The notes under the pieces are model-generated. The model had not been told where the DNA came from, did no database searches, and saw only the letters and a list, made by a program, of their open reading frames with translations. From contig NC_092583.1 of NCBI RefSeq assembly GCF_037975245.1, forward strand, positions 16,454,764-16,518,763: a stretch of DNA of 64,000 nucleotides. Reading direction: 5' to 3'. The DNA comes from Apostichopus japonicus (Eukaryota; Echinodermata; Holothuroidea; Aspidochirotida; Stichopodidae). This document shows positions 12,810 through 26,920 of this stretch, piece after piece (within the stretch, counting starts at the first letter, position 1; each line of letters opens with the position of its first letter). The translations under genes and the position numbers were made by a program.

Positions 12810-14780
12810 GTAAGCCAGCATGTCGAAGTAACAGAGAACGTTGTCTTTAGTAACTTAACGTTCATCTTACCGTACATCTTACCGTATATACATGCAGGGT
12901 ATATATAGTCAAATCAGGTTATCAAACGCAACCTCCTTATTTACATTTGGCAGTTTTGTCTATTACTGCGTGAATTTACACTTCTGTGTCTTACGACATT
13001 CAATTCGAAGCAGGTGGGACATGAATATTTATAAGACGTTCCAGTTTACAGAACTGATTTAAAAGAAGGGGAAAGAGAAAATTCACGTCTCACTGATTAA
13101 TAAAACTGACGTAGTTTATTTTATAACCCCAAAGGAAGTTAAAAACGTCACTAAATAAATAAACTTCATATATATATACACGATAAATATGTAATATTAT
13201 ACTATAGCTTATCTGAACTTTCCGTAAGTAACTTTGTTTTATTAAGTTGATAATCTTACGAAGCAGGGAAGTGATATAAAGTTATGAATATAGCAACCAC
13301 CTTCTTTAAATTACTTAGCCGTATAATCTATAAACATTATACAATAAAGTTTAAAATATATCGTACTAATTACACCATATATGAGTCCATCCACCTAACG
13401 AATTGATTAATTTTAAAACAAGATAATGACTTACCAAGACCAAGACCATGACTAAAGCTTATTAAATATCTCATTTTCGTCAGGATCTGTTTATGTTTTC
13501 GCATTAAGTCTGTACAAGGTTTAAAGACCGCCATGCACCAATGCTGTAAAGTATAGATGTAAACGTTGATGTGGCAAACATTTCATAAATAAAATACAAA
13601 AAGAAATCCTTTTCGAGGTAACAGATTCTAAGTTGACATGATTATATTTTCACCGAAAGTGAACTTGAAGCAAACAGGTGTGATGTCATAATAGATGCAC
13701 ACTTACAACTTGGTTTTATGTCTTTCTTTAAAAACTTCACTTAATGTTCTCCAAATATGGGATACATTAACAACAAAGGATTACACGGAAGTCATTGGCA
13801 TATTGATGACCTTCACATTAGGCAAAGGAAAGTTGGAAGGTCAAAACAATAAAATGAAAAAATGAGGAAAAACAAAACATTTTTCTCTCAGTGTCTTATT
13901 ATGACGCTTTTATGTTTGCTTTTTTTGGACAAAGTTAAAAGATACTCTGATCGATTTTAACCTCATTTTTATTAATTATCGAAATCTTAACTCAAAATTG
14001 TCAGAAACTTAATTTGCCAACAAACACCCCCCCCCCCCCCAAATGGCAAAACCCGAAAGCTCTAAACCTTGAATTGATTTTTTTTTTCAAATTTATTACT
14101 TCCTATGATCAGTTTCTGATGTATCTTTGCTAATACCTTCCTTTGTACATTGTTTACACGCTTGAAGTGTAAAGTATATACTTTCAAACACAACGAATTA
14201 CCAAACCTGTAAGATTGGGATAGTAGTTCCCGTAACGGAATCATCTATATACCTCTTCCCAATTATCATCTCCATTCATGATGCTAACCCATCATATTGT
14301 ACTTTAGTCATAACAGGTCAGAATAGTTCATTATTGCCAAGAAAGTATACAACTGCAGTGTTCAAACTGAATTCCATGCATGACATCACGTCATGCACAT
14401 AATTGATGTCATCTTTTTTAATGTCTTCATTTATAACTCAGTTTGAGGTTCATATATATTCACTCATTTGTTAGTACAACAATCTTAAGTTGAACAACAA
14501 GAACCGAACTTCATGAATTATTTGATTAGAAATCAATCAGTGGATTGCCACATTTCCTGCAGTATAAATTTTCATCAAGAAAAAACGAGAGAGGTTTAAT
14601 ATCTATGTTATAACCTCTTATTCCAGTCGTTTGATGTTAACAAATCTAGTACCTTGAAGTTACATTATATTAAGAAGTATATATAAAGACAGTACTTACT
14701 ACAAAAAAGTTCACAACAAAAGTGAAGTTATAAATGACAAAAGGGCACATTTCAATTACAAAAAATGTACATTTCATTAA
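12810..14780. other. Intergenic, no gene seen
   Basis: AT-rich. Contains a C14 run at 14027 and, at 13655-13700, one copy of a dispersed word (GAACTTGAAGCAAACAGGTG, then TGATGTCA) also present near 40020. Confidence 0.4.
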
Positions 14781-14788
14781 CAGGGGGA

Positions 14789-14940
14789 GGGGGGGGGGGT
14801 GTCAAATTTATGACGTGTGTCACCTTCAGCGACGTAGCCAGGAATTTGAGAGGGGAGCACCTTTTTGCGATTGATATGGGTAGGGGTCTAAGGGGAGGGG
14901 ACACCCCCTCCCCTTTGAGAAATTTTTGAACAATTGAAGG
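14789..14940 (+). repeat. Interspersed-repeat fragment with G11 run
   Basis: G11 at 14789-14799 is followed by CAGCGACGTAGCCAGGAATT and a GGGGAGGGGACACCCCCTCC palindromic patch. The 'CGTAGCCAGG' word recalls abundant marine invertebrate repeats, from memory only. Confidence 0.35.
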
Positions 14941-15639
14941 TCCTTAGATGCGATCTGGTGCAATGTTTTCCCAGTTTCATCATTATCATTTCATATCATA
15001 TTATCAGCAGATTTTGTTTCCTGTTTGACTTCTTTTACATGTTCTTTTACATATTATATCAGAGAGACAATCATAGTGATCTTTTACAATTTTTCCAGTT
15101 GGATAATTCTTGTTTGTTGTCCAATATCTGGACTTTAATACATTTGACGAACTTAACTGATGGACAATATAAACTTTCATATTTTGTAAGACAGCCAGAT
15201 GTGCAGTGGCCTAAAAACAAATATCGTAATCGCAGTTTATTAGCAGTGTAATAATTATTTATAGGAAGCGCGTATCACGTACGATTGCTAGCTTATAGCT
15301 TCATAACATGCTGTTCGTGTAACAACTTAGGACGAATCATAGAAAGGATGAGAACGAACGTTGTCGACGTCGTTGTGCATACGGATCGTAACACTCCATC
15401 AGGTGCGGTTAGGTAGGCAATATGTATTTTATTACGCAGTGGCCAACTGTAGGCTTTTAATAGGCTATAGGACTAAATTTAGCTAAATTGCATCTGCCAA
15501 ACTAAATAAGTAGCTGAATCAGAAGGCCTCAATGTTAGAACGATTATAATCGAGTTAACGGAGCTGATAAGTATTCAAGATCAAAAGAGCACTGACAAAA
15601 TACCATGCAATAAAAAACAACAGTTTTAACATATTTTCG

Positions 15640-15800
15640 ACACTGAAAGGGGGACGTCCCTGGTCACCTTTGAGATTTGTCTCAAAACTGGGGTGGGCGG
15701 TACCTCCGCCTGCGCTAAGCCTCCCGACCCCTGCAACCCCCTACAATCAGGTGATGTCTACTCGTAGCCCCCCCCCCCCGCCCCACACACACACTCACTG
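15640..15800. repeat. G/C-rich repeat-like patch with C12 run
   Basis: AAGGGGGACGTCCCTGGTCA, a GGTACCTCCGCCTGCGC patch, then C12 at 15768-15779 followed by CA repeats. Composition differs sharply from its flanks; probably an old insertion. Confidence 0.35.
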
Positions 15801-18800
15801 TTATGTATATTATGATGATTGTCGTCACTGATCGTTCAGAGGTTTTATTGAATAATGAAATTGCTTAAAAAATAAATTGAAGGAAAGCGCATATTTTGTT
15901 ATTCATATTCATATCATCACTTCGCTATTGCTACGCGTGATGACTCCTATATTTGTGACATGTTGCACGGTGAATCGGGTATAATTCGGTATCTGAAGAG
16001 GACGTTATTGATAAACGTGCTAATAACATATGAATACGGTGAATCTCCTTAGGGAAGAAAACAATGAATCATGTGAAGAGTTCATTCCTGTGAATCGTGT
16101 TAATCAAATTCTCCTCGTGTATTTGTTAACATTAATATTTATTGTCAATGCAAAAATGATTTTTTTCCCCCCTTAGATGTGTAGATTGGCAAAATGATTT
16201 TATATTAATCAATAAAAATCGTGAACTTGAATAAACAGATCGCTACAATCACCTGTTCCTGGTATTTGATGACGTCATTATGTGTACGTCATCTTACATG
16301 TTTATATATCACCACTCTGATTCATTCATATTTGTGTTCTCACCCGTAGCGCCATACTATATATGAAATCCTTCACCTGGCCTGATTCATACAGAAAAGT
16401 AGCAAAATTAAGCAACTCAGCAGATATTACCATTTCACAGTTATTTTTTTCGCCCGTTTTCCTATAGGTGTTCTTAGTCAGTATATATAAAAAGAAAGGG
16501 GTGTTCTTTGTTTTGCGTCGAAACACTGGAGACCCCTCCTCGGTGCCGGGGGTGGATCATCCAATAGACAAATGACGCAAGGTCAAGAGACCCAATGTAT
16601 GTGGGCATCCGTCAGCACTTCCAGGCAAGACATACCAACTTTCAGGTCATGTCTACAAAACTTAATAAGAATGGGTGAAGGGGCGTGACATTACGGCGCC
16701 CTATACCCCATTCGACACCATATCGCTAGCACCAGTTGTAGAGATTATGTTCCCGTTACATAGAGTAAGTTGTCTTTAATCAAGCAGCATAATCTCTATT
16801 CCAAGAGAGCTATTTATATGTGAACTATCTATGAAATCTGCAATAATGTTCACATAATATTCACATGGGGATGGGTGGATGGGAGGAGGGGAGTGAGGTC
16901 CATTTTCCCGACTGAGATAGGAAGGCATATGAACCTTTTGGATGAGCTGTAGGTGGATCCAAAATGTTACAAATGAAGGTTGTGGCGGTTTGCGATTGAA
17001 TACGACTCCCATGTAGTGGGTTCCGGGGACGTCCCCCTCCCAGAGAAGAAAAACACAGTTTAGAGGACAAATGGTTCATTCTAAGGCATATTTGGACTTT
17101 AATAGGGTCTACAATTAGATTTAAACGTGAGGTTGTGCTAAAAATATGCTTTTTGAATTTGATAAAAGTCCCTGACTGAACCCTCTCTTTTAGTCCTTGT
17201 AATAATAAGTGTTCTCAATTCTCTAGGTTGCAATCATAATAGTTAAGCCTACTCGTTTACTGACGTTTAATATGCAACCTTCTAACTTTACTGCATGCAT
17301 TTTATCATAATAATTGTTATTCACAGAAAAATTAATTGTTTCGTAACCTAATACCATTTCGTAATTACCAACTTTTCTACATTATCATAGCTGGCAAGAA
17401 TCATTCCTTGGCAATTAAATCATTATAAACTCCCACACCCTGAAAATCAAAAGTTTTACAGTATAGAGGCCGTGCTCATAACACCTTGACTTCTGGTCAC
17501 GTGGCTCATACCGCTGTGAAGTAACATAACAACAACCAATTGATTATAAAACATACGTAAGGACATCAATTTGGCACGCTTCGAAGGCAATTAGAACACC
17601 CTAGCATAGTTTACCTCCCAATAGTTTGTAAGCGTATACATTCTTTTATATTCCCATACTGCGGAAGTTATATACCCACGGGGAATTCTACCCCGCCGTA
17701 TTGATCTCAGCGAAGGTTTTGGTAACCAAGGCAAATTGACTTAGCTATACTTGTTCAAATTTATTAAATATTAAAGGCTATTAATGAATTCAACTATACC
17801 AGTTGTCTGCAAGGCATATCTTTTTTCTTAAATTATTTTCTTTTATTTTGCTGCAATAGAGGCGTATAGAGTAAAGTGCCTATAAGTACATTACCGTTAA
17901 ACTGGGACGTATTTTACTGTTGGCGGGAAATGGTTTTATGATCAAGTGTCATCGACACACTTGGAATTTGAACCTCACATACTTTACAAACTCTGAGAGA
18001 AGTGATTTTCTTTTAAAATACAAATCAAGCTGTCGGACTGTATCCACACTCTCCTATAGAAATAAAGGATAAATGTAAGGCGAGATAAACATAATATTTA
18101 AAGGGTGTGAAGACTCGTGCAAAAAGAAACGTCTCATGCCGGTAATCTGACCTAGTTTCGAATGAGGTGTAACAGAAGTGTTAGACACCACCATCGATCA
18201 CAGAAAATACACACACTGCTTGCTACCGTCGGTAATTAGAAACTAGTGTACAGTCAATACATACAGCTACGGTCAATACCCACAACACAGTGTAAATAGC
18301 AGCGTGGACATCTCAGGTCTAGATACACGATAACGAGGTATCACGTTTCATTACTGTCTGCATTTTGCAGCGACAAGAAGAAAACGTCATTTGCAAGCAA
18401 CGGAAAGTTAACTTTTTCAGAGCGCGGCACGCGGTTTGGGGCGAGTCTTCAATGCCTTTAATCATTTAATATATTTAGATCAAGTTTCCACTCACTTCCT
18501 AATGCGGATGATACAAAATATTTATACGAGTACTCCTAGTATTGTCTCCATCTATTGCATGCAGATTCGTTGAGAGGCAGATTGGGCCACGAGGACAAAT
18601 ATATCACCGGGTCCCAATTTGCCACCCTTCATATCTCCCTATAAGTACCGCGGTATAAAGTGAAAATGATAATAAAGTAACCGTTAACCCATGTTTTCCA
18701 TGTATGTTATCTGTCCCTACATATTTTCCCGGGCCTCCTAATTTATTGATCCGGGCTCGGCGCCATAAGACCTATGATCTCTCACATGTCAGACTTCATT

Positions 18801-21180
18801 GAACGAGGCGAAGAAGTACATAATGTTTATTTCCCCCATTGCAAGTTTTAAAGCTCTGCATAGTTTTCAGTATAGCGTCAACTAATTTAAACGGTCTATC
18901 CAACCAATCGCTCTCCATTTCAAAGAATGAGAATAAAAACTTTAAGCATTCACACTGATCACTCCTAAAGTTCCTTTCTTTCTGGAAAGGAAAATCTTGC
19001 AAAGTGGAAATCCTTTCTAGGTTAAGTAATAGGCATGATGTGACTCTATGATAGAAGTTCACTCCACTACATATAACAACCATATATATCGGGATACAAT
19101 CGGGGATTCAATGATCAGATTGTTCCTCCTGTTAGTACCTATCAATTCAGTCTTCCCTTCCCGTGGTTATAACACTAGCTGTTATATCATTTCCAAATTT
19201 TTAGTTTGAAAATTAGATGAGTGTGTTAGTTAATGAGATCTTAATTAGAAACTCAGATTGAATTTAATATAAACAATTACGAACAGGGCAAAGTCATTGC
19301 AGCTTTTATATTTAATATGATACCAAGCGGGGTGGAGGCGTGGGGGGGGGGGGCTGGAGGAGGGACAAAATATGATTTGTTCTTGGAACATATAGGCCTA
19401 TGCTTCCCTACTCCTCACATACTTGATAGTACGGTGTCAACGCTTCGCTTGTACTGTTAAGGAAAACCTCCCACACAAGATAATCTAGAGTAGATTTTGA
19501 CCACACGATCGCCTGCATGAATGACAAGGTTGGAAACAGTTTAGCATAAGTTGTTACTATTTTACGACAGCTTAAAGAGCCTTTGTAATAGGTAGTCAAT
19601 CAAAACGACTGAAATACGTTTCTTTCTTCCCTTGTCTGAGAAATGCTACGCATATCGCTAAGATCAGGTGTGAAGTTTGTCATACTGGTTTCAGACCTGC
19701 TGATAGCTATGTCCCCTCAACGTCAATCATGCGTTGCCAAAAACAGTAATAGTGTTGATGCTCCCTTTGGGAGGCGAGTTGATTTAACGCGTCGCCAGGA
19801 TCGGGGAACTACTTCATTAAAGCGCGTGTGACCAAATCATCAGCTAAAATACACGTTGGAACACTTTCACTACATATTATACTCAGTTCCAGCCGTTTCG
19901 TCAATAAATTTAGCTTCATCTGAATGCATTTTGTATATTATCAATCTTTGAATGTGCTGACGTGTAACCAATAATTGTTTTTTTTTCTCTTGTATGACAG
20001 TTTCGCGCATCTGGTTTATGCAGGTGTTCGTGGTAAATTAATGGTCGTTTCATCACGCCAAGATATATTCAGGATTTTGTTGTGCAACTTAAGTTTATTA
20101 AAGAGTATGCAAAAATGATAACGAAGGTTTTCCTAAAGTTTTTCCTAAATATGACCTTGCAATTTCAATATAACATCATATTATGGGAAAGTGCAAACTG
20201 AAATTAAGATTGGTAACTAAATCCAGACGTACATTTTTAAACTACTCTGTGCAAGGCTGTGTCATTCAGCGTAACCTGCATGTAACATACCTGATAGTCG
20301 CTCATTGATTAATTAATATTTGCCTAGATACTGTTACCATAGTAACGAACCCATGAAGCACTAGCTTTCCGTTGAGACCCGCAGAGGAATGAATGATCCC
20401 GATCTTTTGTGAATTGATTTAGTATTAATAAGTCCTACTTGTTGAAGACGATAGATTGATCCATCTAGCGACCACGTGACTCTCTTTCACGTGGACGGCT
20501 CTATCGACCTGGTAAAGTTTACTGTACGCCACAAGAACTAAGAACATGCATAGAATCTTCGAGTAACTAAAAACAGAAAATAATTTTAGAAAAAGAGTCA
20601 TGATTCAAAATTTAAAAAAGAAACGTCCAAAAATAAATTGTTTTATTGATCTATAGTCTTCTTCTTTTTTAATTATCTTTGACTGTGATGTTTGAAATTT
20701 ATGTGTACAAGTATCATTTTGATGAAAAACGAAAATATTAAAGTAGAGAAAAAAAAAGTAATAACTCTGAAAGTCTAAGCAACTCAACAAAATAATGAGA
20801 AAAAAACAGGAAGTGATATTTAAATTTTTTTTTATGCAGAACAACAGGCTTTCATCTTTCAATATCAGCAATATTCTTGTCTCTTTTTTCATTAATTGTA
20901 TCATGATAAAAAAAAATTGAAAAGAAAAATAATGATCTGTAGAATGAAACTCTAAACATCTTCAAAGATGATATCCTTCCTGTTTTCGTCATTCCATGCA
21001 TTTTAATAAAGTAAACAGGGCATGGGAAATGAAAAAGAAAAAACGCCGACAAACCTTTAAGACTTTGTTCGTAATCAAAAGTTGTCTCTTTGAGAAGCTT
21101 GTTTAGTTCGCTGAGGACTCAACAGTTCAAACTATCACCATGGGATTGAAGTATATTCTCACGTTTCAGTATAAAGCCTA
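15800..21180. other. Intergenic, no gene seen
   Basis: About 5.4 kb of AT-rich DNA with a G12 run at 19342, a TGACGTCA at 16270 and a moderately G/C-richer patch at 16540-16740. Reading frames over 60 codons are sparse and show no coding character. Confidence 0.4.
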
Positions 21181-21192
21181 TTACACGTTAGT

Positions 21193-21220
21193 TATTGTAA
21201 TGCGCGTGCGCGTTACAATA
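21193..21220. promoter_or_regulatory. 28-bp palindrome with NRF-1-type core
   Basis: TATTGTAA and TTACAATA arms (perfect inverted repeats) flank TGCGCGTGCGCG, which fits the NRF-1 consensus YGCGCRYGCGCR. The alternating G/C core could also form Z-DNA. No gene start is evident nearby, so regulatory use is only a possibility. Confidence 0.4.
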
Positions 21221-21438
21221 TTGGCATTATTGGCCAAGTGAACGATACACACAGACTGGACGTTGAAAGTTTCATAATAGTCTCTGTACATTTGAAGTTT
21301 CAAAGGCTAGCTGCGTAGCCAACTTATCATGAACCTGTCACGGCAGAGCCGTAAATAGGGGTTTGTGTCACGGCGCTCACAAGCGCCCTCACTTTGTAGG
21401 TACCTACATGACTATGCTAACCCTGGTATATATGTTGT

Positions 21439-21471
21439 CCCCCCCCCCCCAAAAAAAAAACAAAAAAAAAA
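21439..21471. repeat. C12-A10-C-A10 homopolymer block
   Basis: Twelve C followed by ten A, one C and ten A. It yields Pro-Lys-rich artefact frames. Confidence 0.9.
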
Positions 21472-21474
21472 CAC

Positions 21475-22700
21475 GATGAACAACCGAATAGTTCTTCCTA
21501 ATACTGCAAGCACTCAACGCGCACGACAATACTGCGTAATTGCAGGCAAATGCAGTTGCTGGTTTATTAATGTACTTTACAGTACAAATAGTCGTGTCCT
21601 GGTTATGAAACATCATCATATAGTAAATGGCATGTAATCGAAGTTGAGGTTATTCACATTTGTCAGTAAGAGATATTAAATATTGTAAGATACAGAAAGA
21701 AATATTGTATTTTTTTCTTATTTATGAAAGGAAATGTTTGTATTCATGATTGCGTCTTTGGTTATGAGGATGTCAGACGTCTGAGTTCAACGTAAGATTA
21801 TTTCCTCGCAAAGGTAATGGCATGGACTGTTACGTCACATAGGTGCATGGACACGGTGTTATTTGTATAAAGTGTTGCTTGGGAGAGTCATTCGTTCTGC
21901 GTACCGGGGACAGGGGGAGGGAGGGGTCACGTGTTTTGTATGATAAACTACATATAAGGCACAGTTTACTGTTATGTTGTACACATTTTATGTACAACAG
22001 AGAGTGAGAAAGCGATTGTCCAACTTACGAAACCACATCCGAGTTCTTGAACCCAATTCCTTCGGGGGGGGGGGAAGGGGGGTCTTCTCCCTCTCCCTCC
22101 TCTCATCTGTCTTGATGAGGGGTTGCATTTTTTTATTCGGAAGATCCAATAGTGGTCTGGCTCTTCGTCAAATCATCACTGCGCAGAATCATAATCCTAT
22201 ATAAAGCGATAACTAGATCTTTGACGTTTACCAGGTAGAACCCTACATATGTTTAGGGTTCTTTGGTAAATATAATTAGAAGCAGCAAAGAGGTCAATAC
22301 ATTCATGTCGTAAATTGGCCTAACCGTATTGTATGCATGTGTGTGAGTGTGTGTGTGTCCATGCACGTGGGAAGGCTATATTACGCCCAGAGAAACTGTT
22401 AACATCAAGGAAGTAAGGTATACCACAGAACCTTTATAATGAAAATGCTATCAAAATTAGATTTGATTTGATTAAGAAGTTAAGAGTTTTGTTATTATTG
22501 TTTATTTATGACAAACGAAAACCATTATCGGACGAATGTAAGATCATATAAGTGGAAGAATTATCAAAAATGTAATACATTATTTTAGAGGGTATATACA
22601 TTGCCAAAGGTTGCAGAGCAGGGGTGAACACGGGGTGAGGTGGGGTTCTGGTGGGTTGCTCGTTATCTGAAGACTTCGTGAGCTATCGTAGGCATGATCT
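21475..22700. other. Intergenic, no gene seen
   Basis: AT-rich, with a G11 run at 22064 and a short GT repeat near 22340-22362. No exon-like frame. Confidence 0.4.
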
Positions 22701-22704
22701 ATAG

Positions 22705-23064
22705 CAGGGGTTCCCTAACTGGGGCACATGAACCCCCGAGGGGTGCGTGAGTCCATCCCAGGCGGTTCGTGAGACGTTTCTGAAAGTCAAAAATAGAGTA
22801 CTTTTTGTTGAGCTAAACATCTGATATGTCATATAATTTAGTAATGTACAAAAGTCGTACCTATCGACAAACTCTTTTCGCGTTCCATACGCATATGTTG
22901 CCATAGTAGTACTGTACTATGCATGTGATACTTGATCTTATACGAAGCACTGTTATGCGTATTATAGTATAATAATGACTCAGATCGTGTCTCGAAAAGT
23001 TGGACAACTCTGACATCCACAAGGGGGTTCATGGGGGGGGGGGGGTAAAGTTAGGGAAACCCTG
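22705..23064. mobile_element. hAT-type non-autonomous element (MITE), 360 bp, intact ends
   Basis: Left end CAGGGGTTCCCTAACTGGGG; the right end read inward is CAGGGTTTCCCTAACTTTAC, an imperfect terminal inverted repeat. Perfect 8-bp target duplications ATCTATAG flank it (22697-22704 and 23065-23072). An 8-bp duplication with CAGGG-type ends is the hAT superfamily pattern. It has no transposase frame and carries a G13 run (23033-23045) next to the right end. A related inverted copy lies at 56403-56961. Confidence 0.9.
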
Positions 23065-23074
23065 ATCTATAGTA

Positions 23075-23885
23075 TAACATATATCAAATACGCTATAATA
23101 TATTGTTAGATCCGCTGACACAAACAGGCAGCGTCTTATTATCTCAATATGTTACACAAGAAAGAAATATCAAGTCAATGTTCTGTTGTCTTCTTGACTA
23201 TATAATTAGAAGCTTTCAATTTTACGAAGAAGATATGCAAATTTATTCACCTTAAGGATATTAGGTGATCTCCAAACGGATGAATGAGGAAGGAAAGAAT
23301 TCAGAAAATAAATTAAAAGGATTGTTTTTCTTTCTTTGCGAATAGCGTACATAAATAGAAGGATTAATCAAGTTCAAAAATCAACCAACCAATCAGATTA
23401 CCGTATAGAAAAAGAAAGAACTTTGAATAAATAATGGATAATTTTTGCTCTTAGCGTTTTCTTACGATTTTGTTGCCTAGGAACCCAGTAATTTGGAATA
23501 TCCATGCTGCCAGTCAACTCAACATGTTTGTTAGTCTCAATTTAATTGGAATTCCTAACGGCTAACGATAATTGTTACGTCATAAAGTGGGAATTTCTTT
23601 TGGCAAACGGCATGTATAGGCTACATACCAATAGGATCGGCAGCATTAATGTAGGCTAAAAACAACCTCAAGACAAACGGAAGTGACTTCATTGGAATCA
23701 AAACTTGACAACATTATACAACACTAAAGAATCTTCTAAGTAGAAAAGAGTCTCACCATAGGCACATTGGTTCGACGTAGGCCTAAAATTCCAACAGCTT
23801 GATATGATCTAGCATGCCCTCTTGTCGGAGTCTTTATAACCCTTTCCTTTCGATCAGAGGAAGAGACAGACAGCAGGAAGAGCGA
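23075..23885. other. Intergenic, no gene seen
   Basis: AT-rich sequence with no exon-like frame or recognised repeat. Confidence 0.4.
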
Positions 23886-23889
23886 CCAC

Positions 23890-24010
23890 GGGGTTGGGAG
23901 GGAGATGGAGAGAGGTACGGGGTTGGGAGGAAGATGGAGAGAGGTACGGGGTTGGGAGGAAGATGGAGAGAGGTACGGGGTTGGGAGGGAGATGGAGAGA
24001 GGTACGGGGT
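23890..24010. repeat. 29-bp purine-rich minisatellite, 4 copies plus a partial
   Basis: GGGGTTGGGAGGAAGATGGA...GAGGTAC recurs at 23890, 23919, 23948, 23977 and 24006. The strand is strongly G/A biased. Overlapping frames on both strands are repeat artefacts. Confidence 0.92.
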
Positions 24011-24124
24011 TTTACAGAGGAAAAAAAGCGTTTTGTGAGCAAACTGCTAGTTGATCAATCGGCAGTCCTGTCTTTAAGCCCGTGCAATACTGTAGATTTT
24101 CCAATGGGGTGGGGGGGGGGGTGG

Positions 24125-26920
24125 GGAGGAAAGGGGAGCGTAACGTAGCACAGGATAATTGTGAGGATAATGGTTCATCATTTCGACTAATAATTGTAGG
24201 GTTTACAACGAATGTAATGGAAAATGTTTCTTGGTTAGAGTTTGATTATAGTTATGGGAGACTTAAGTTTGTAAGTGGATTAGTGCACTGTGCATACGAC
24301 CATGGCAAAGAAAAGTGGTAAAGGGTATTTATAAATAATTTAAACAAGATTGACTCATACACGCCCAACTCCTAGCCCCCCCCCTCCACCCACCCCACCA
24401 CACCATCACAGCCCCTCCCTCGTGGCAGATGCTCTGATTCAGTTACTATAAAATAAGTTAATTATTGGTTGTCAACTTCCGGTACATTCCCCTAAAATAA
24501 CATCTGAATCATGATCTTAATCTCAATATTCTTGGTGAGACGTAAACGGTTTTTCAACTATGTCAGAAAGGATTGTTACTATCAATCTTAGAGGAAGGGA
24601 CGCGTCACAATACGTCATAGCACGTCACATGGTGACTGAGGGATGACAGTCTATTTGCATACAAGCACGGAGAACCAGTAATCCTATAAAACTTCAGAGA
24701 TTGACCTTGTCTAACAAATATTGTCGAAATAGAAAACAAAATTCATTCTCTGTTTTGACCAGCAATTATAACTTCTGATTTGACAAGATAATCCTTCACC
24801 TTGAATGTGCTCCTAGTCTTCCGTTCTAGCGATAAAAGTGACGCTTTTTCTTCAAATATTTTTTCCACGGATCAAAAGCTAGTATTTGCTAAATTAAAAG
24901 CAACTGATTCAGAATTTGTCTTTTTTTTGTCAAAGACATGACAGAATGCCTAAACGTGTGCAAGTAATAAATTAAATAATAACATAGCCAAGATGTTTAT
25001 TTTATCGAAAGTATGTTTTTCTGTTGTCTTGTTTTTTTTAAGCAAAGGGTCACGTCATAATGACGTAGGGTATAACATGACGATAAATTTAAGGTTTGTG
25101 ACGTTATCAGTAATATGCTTTCTCGACACTTTGGCCTCCAGAAATAACGTCCATTGTAAGTAAGACCAGGACGATTTCAATATATGTTGTTACTCAATGC
25201 ACACTCGTACGAAAGTGGTGGTATGGTCGGCCTGGCCATGTACAGCCATGTAAAATGTGCCTTATTTTATAAGGTTGAACAATTCATTATTACAAAACTT
25301 TACTTCCCTTTTATATTCCGTCAGCTTTAAGCTACGTTCAGTAAGAAGTCTGTGAATATTTTCTTTTCTTACAAGAAAATGTGCAAATTTGACTCCAGAG
25401 AACAAGACCATTTCAACTTCAGCCCCGATTTAGATTTTTGATAATATGCTAGGCTTTAAATACCAGACTTTAGTAAGAGTACAACAGCATTTGTACAAGT
25501 ATGGAAATCCCATTGGCTAATTAGTGTGATTAAGAGTACAAAACTCCAAACGTGAGTACACACACACATACACAGACAATCACTTTATAGAAATGCAATA
25601 GGACGCGCATTGGAGAGGAATGTAACTATAGCAACAGGATGATGTCATACCTCAACACGAACCTACACCTTTAAGCATTGTAAACAAATCCTCTACGTTC
25701 GCTTTACATTTCATCCTCATGACGTCACCAATGAGTACACCTCTTAACAAAGACCTTTATGATGTTCGTGAAATACAGTCAAATTTACTTTCTTTCAAAA
25801 TTAGCAAGTATAAATATGGAACATCCAGCTAAGGAACAAAAATTTGACAGTTGACTTTTTCATTTCATTCATTGTTGGTTGCTCTGTTAATATTTAACTC
25901 ATTTCAAATCGATAAATGAAAAGCTATGACGAAAAATCATATGATTTAATGACGTCATGAGTCACAAGAGCCCGATGTGACTTCCATGAGCTACTGGAAA
26001 GGATTTACGAGAATAGTCTAAATGTGCAAACGCTTATTTTAATTCAACAAATATATTCTTTCCAAGTATTTCTCGCACCGCTATTATCTTGAAATGGTCA
26101 GTAACTTTTTTACCTAACCCCTACTTTTACCTCTTTTAAGAGTCCTACAGATTTGATGATTTGCTGTGTACGAGGAAAAGGAAATAAAGAAAAACCATTC
26201 AAAATTTCTTGCTTTCTCTCAATTTGCATGGGACGCGCTGTAAGTACCCGTTGGAAGCAGCCATTGTGACCGGGGGGTATTTTTTGGAGGATTTCAAACA
26301 CCGTTTACGATCGGCGTTTGGTTGAAAATAAGTTTGAGTGGAGAGCCTTCAGGGATTGCTACTTGACTACACAAAATCAACACTTTGTTTCTTCAAATTC
26401 TTGACTGTTAGATGTAGAAAACAGTGCTTATATTAACAAGACAAGAGTAAGTGACTAATAAAAAATTACATCTTGATTGAAAGAGAACAGATATGAATAT
26501 ATGAACAGAAAGAACTATTAGCAGGAAATTGCGAAAGAGAGGAAGTGTTTTCATGGTAGTTTAGTATAGGCCTAAATATATGTATAAAGTGCCCAAAGAT
26601 ATCAACAACAAAGCATAAAAATAAAAGGACAATTATGCGTAATGAACTAATATTCTTCGAGCAGAGGGATGTGGGTGAGCTGAGTGGTTTGGTGAGGGCT
26701 TAGGGGCGCGGAAATGGCAGAGATATATGTTGCTCGCACAATCGTTCCTCCTATATCGTGCCAATTTGTATCAGGGTACTGTATTGTTGCGAGAAGCCCG
26801 AGGGGACAGAGAGGGGGCAAGGGGTTGGGTGAAATTTCCCAACTATCAAATCACTTGTGATGATTTTAACGCCATTTACTGCATATACAAATGACTTTTA
26901 TAGCAGTAGGCGTTTTCTCA
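24125..26920. other. Intergenic, no gene seen
   Basis: Mostly AT-rich. Contains C9 (24376), a cluster of ACGTCA/CGTCAC half-sites (24600-24645) and two perfect TGACGTCA palindromes (25720 and 25950). No exon found. Confidence 0.4.

Noticed and set aside
22683-23032. Minus-strand frames resembling a frame at 56715-56909
   Set aside because: Similarity is real but explained by the shared hAT MITE; neither copy has a continuous protein or a transposase motif.
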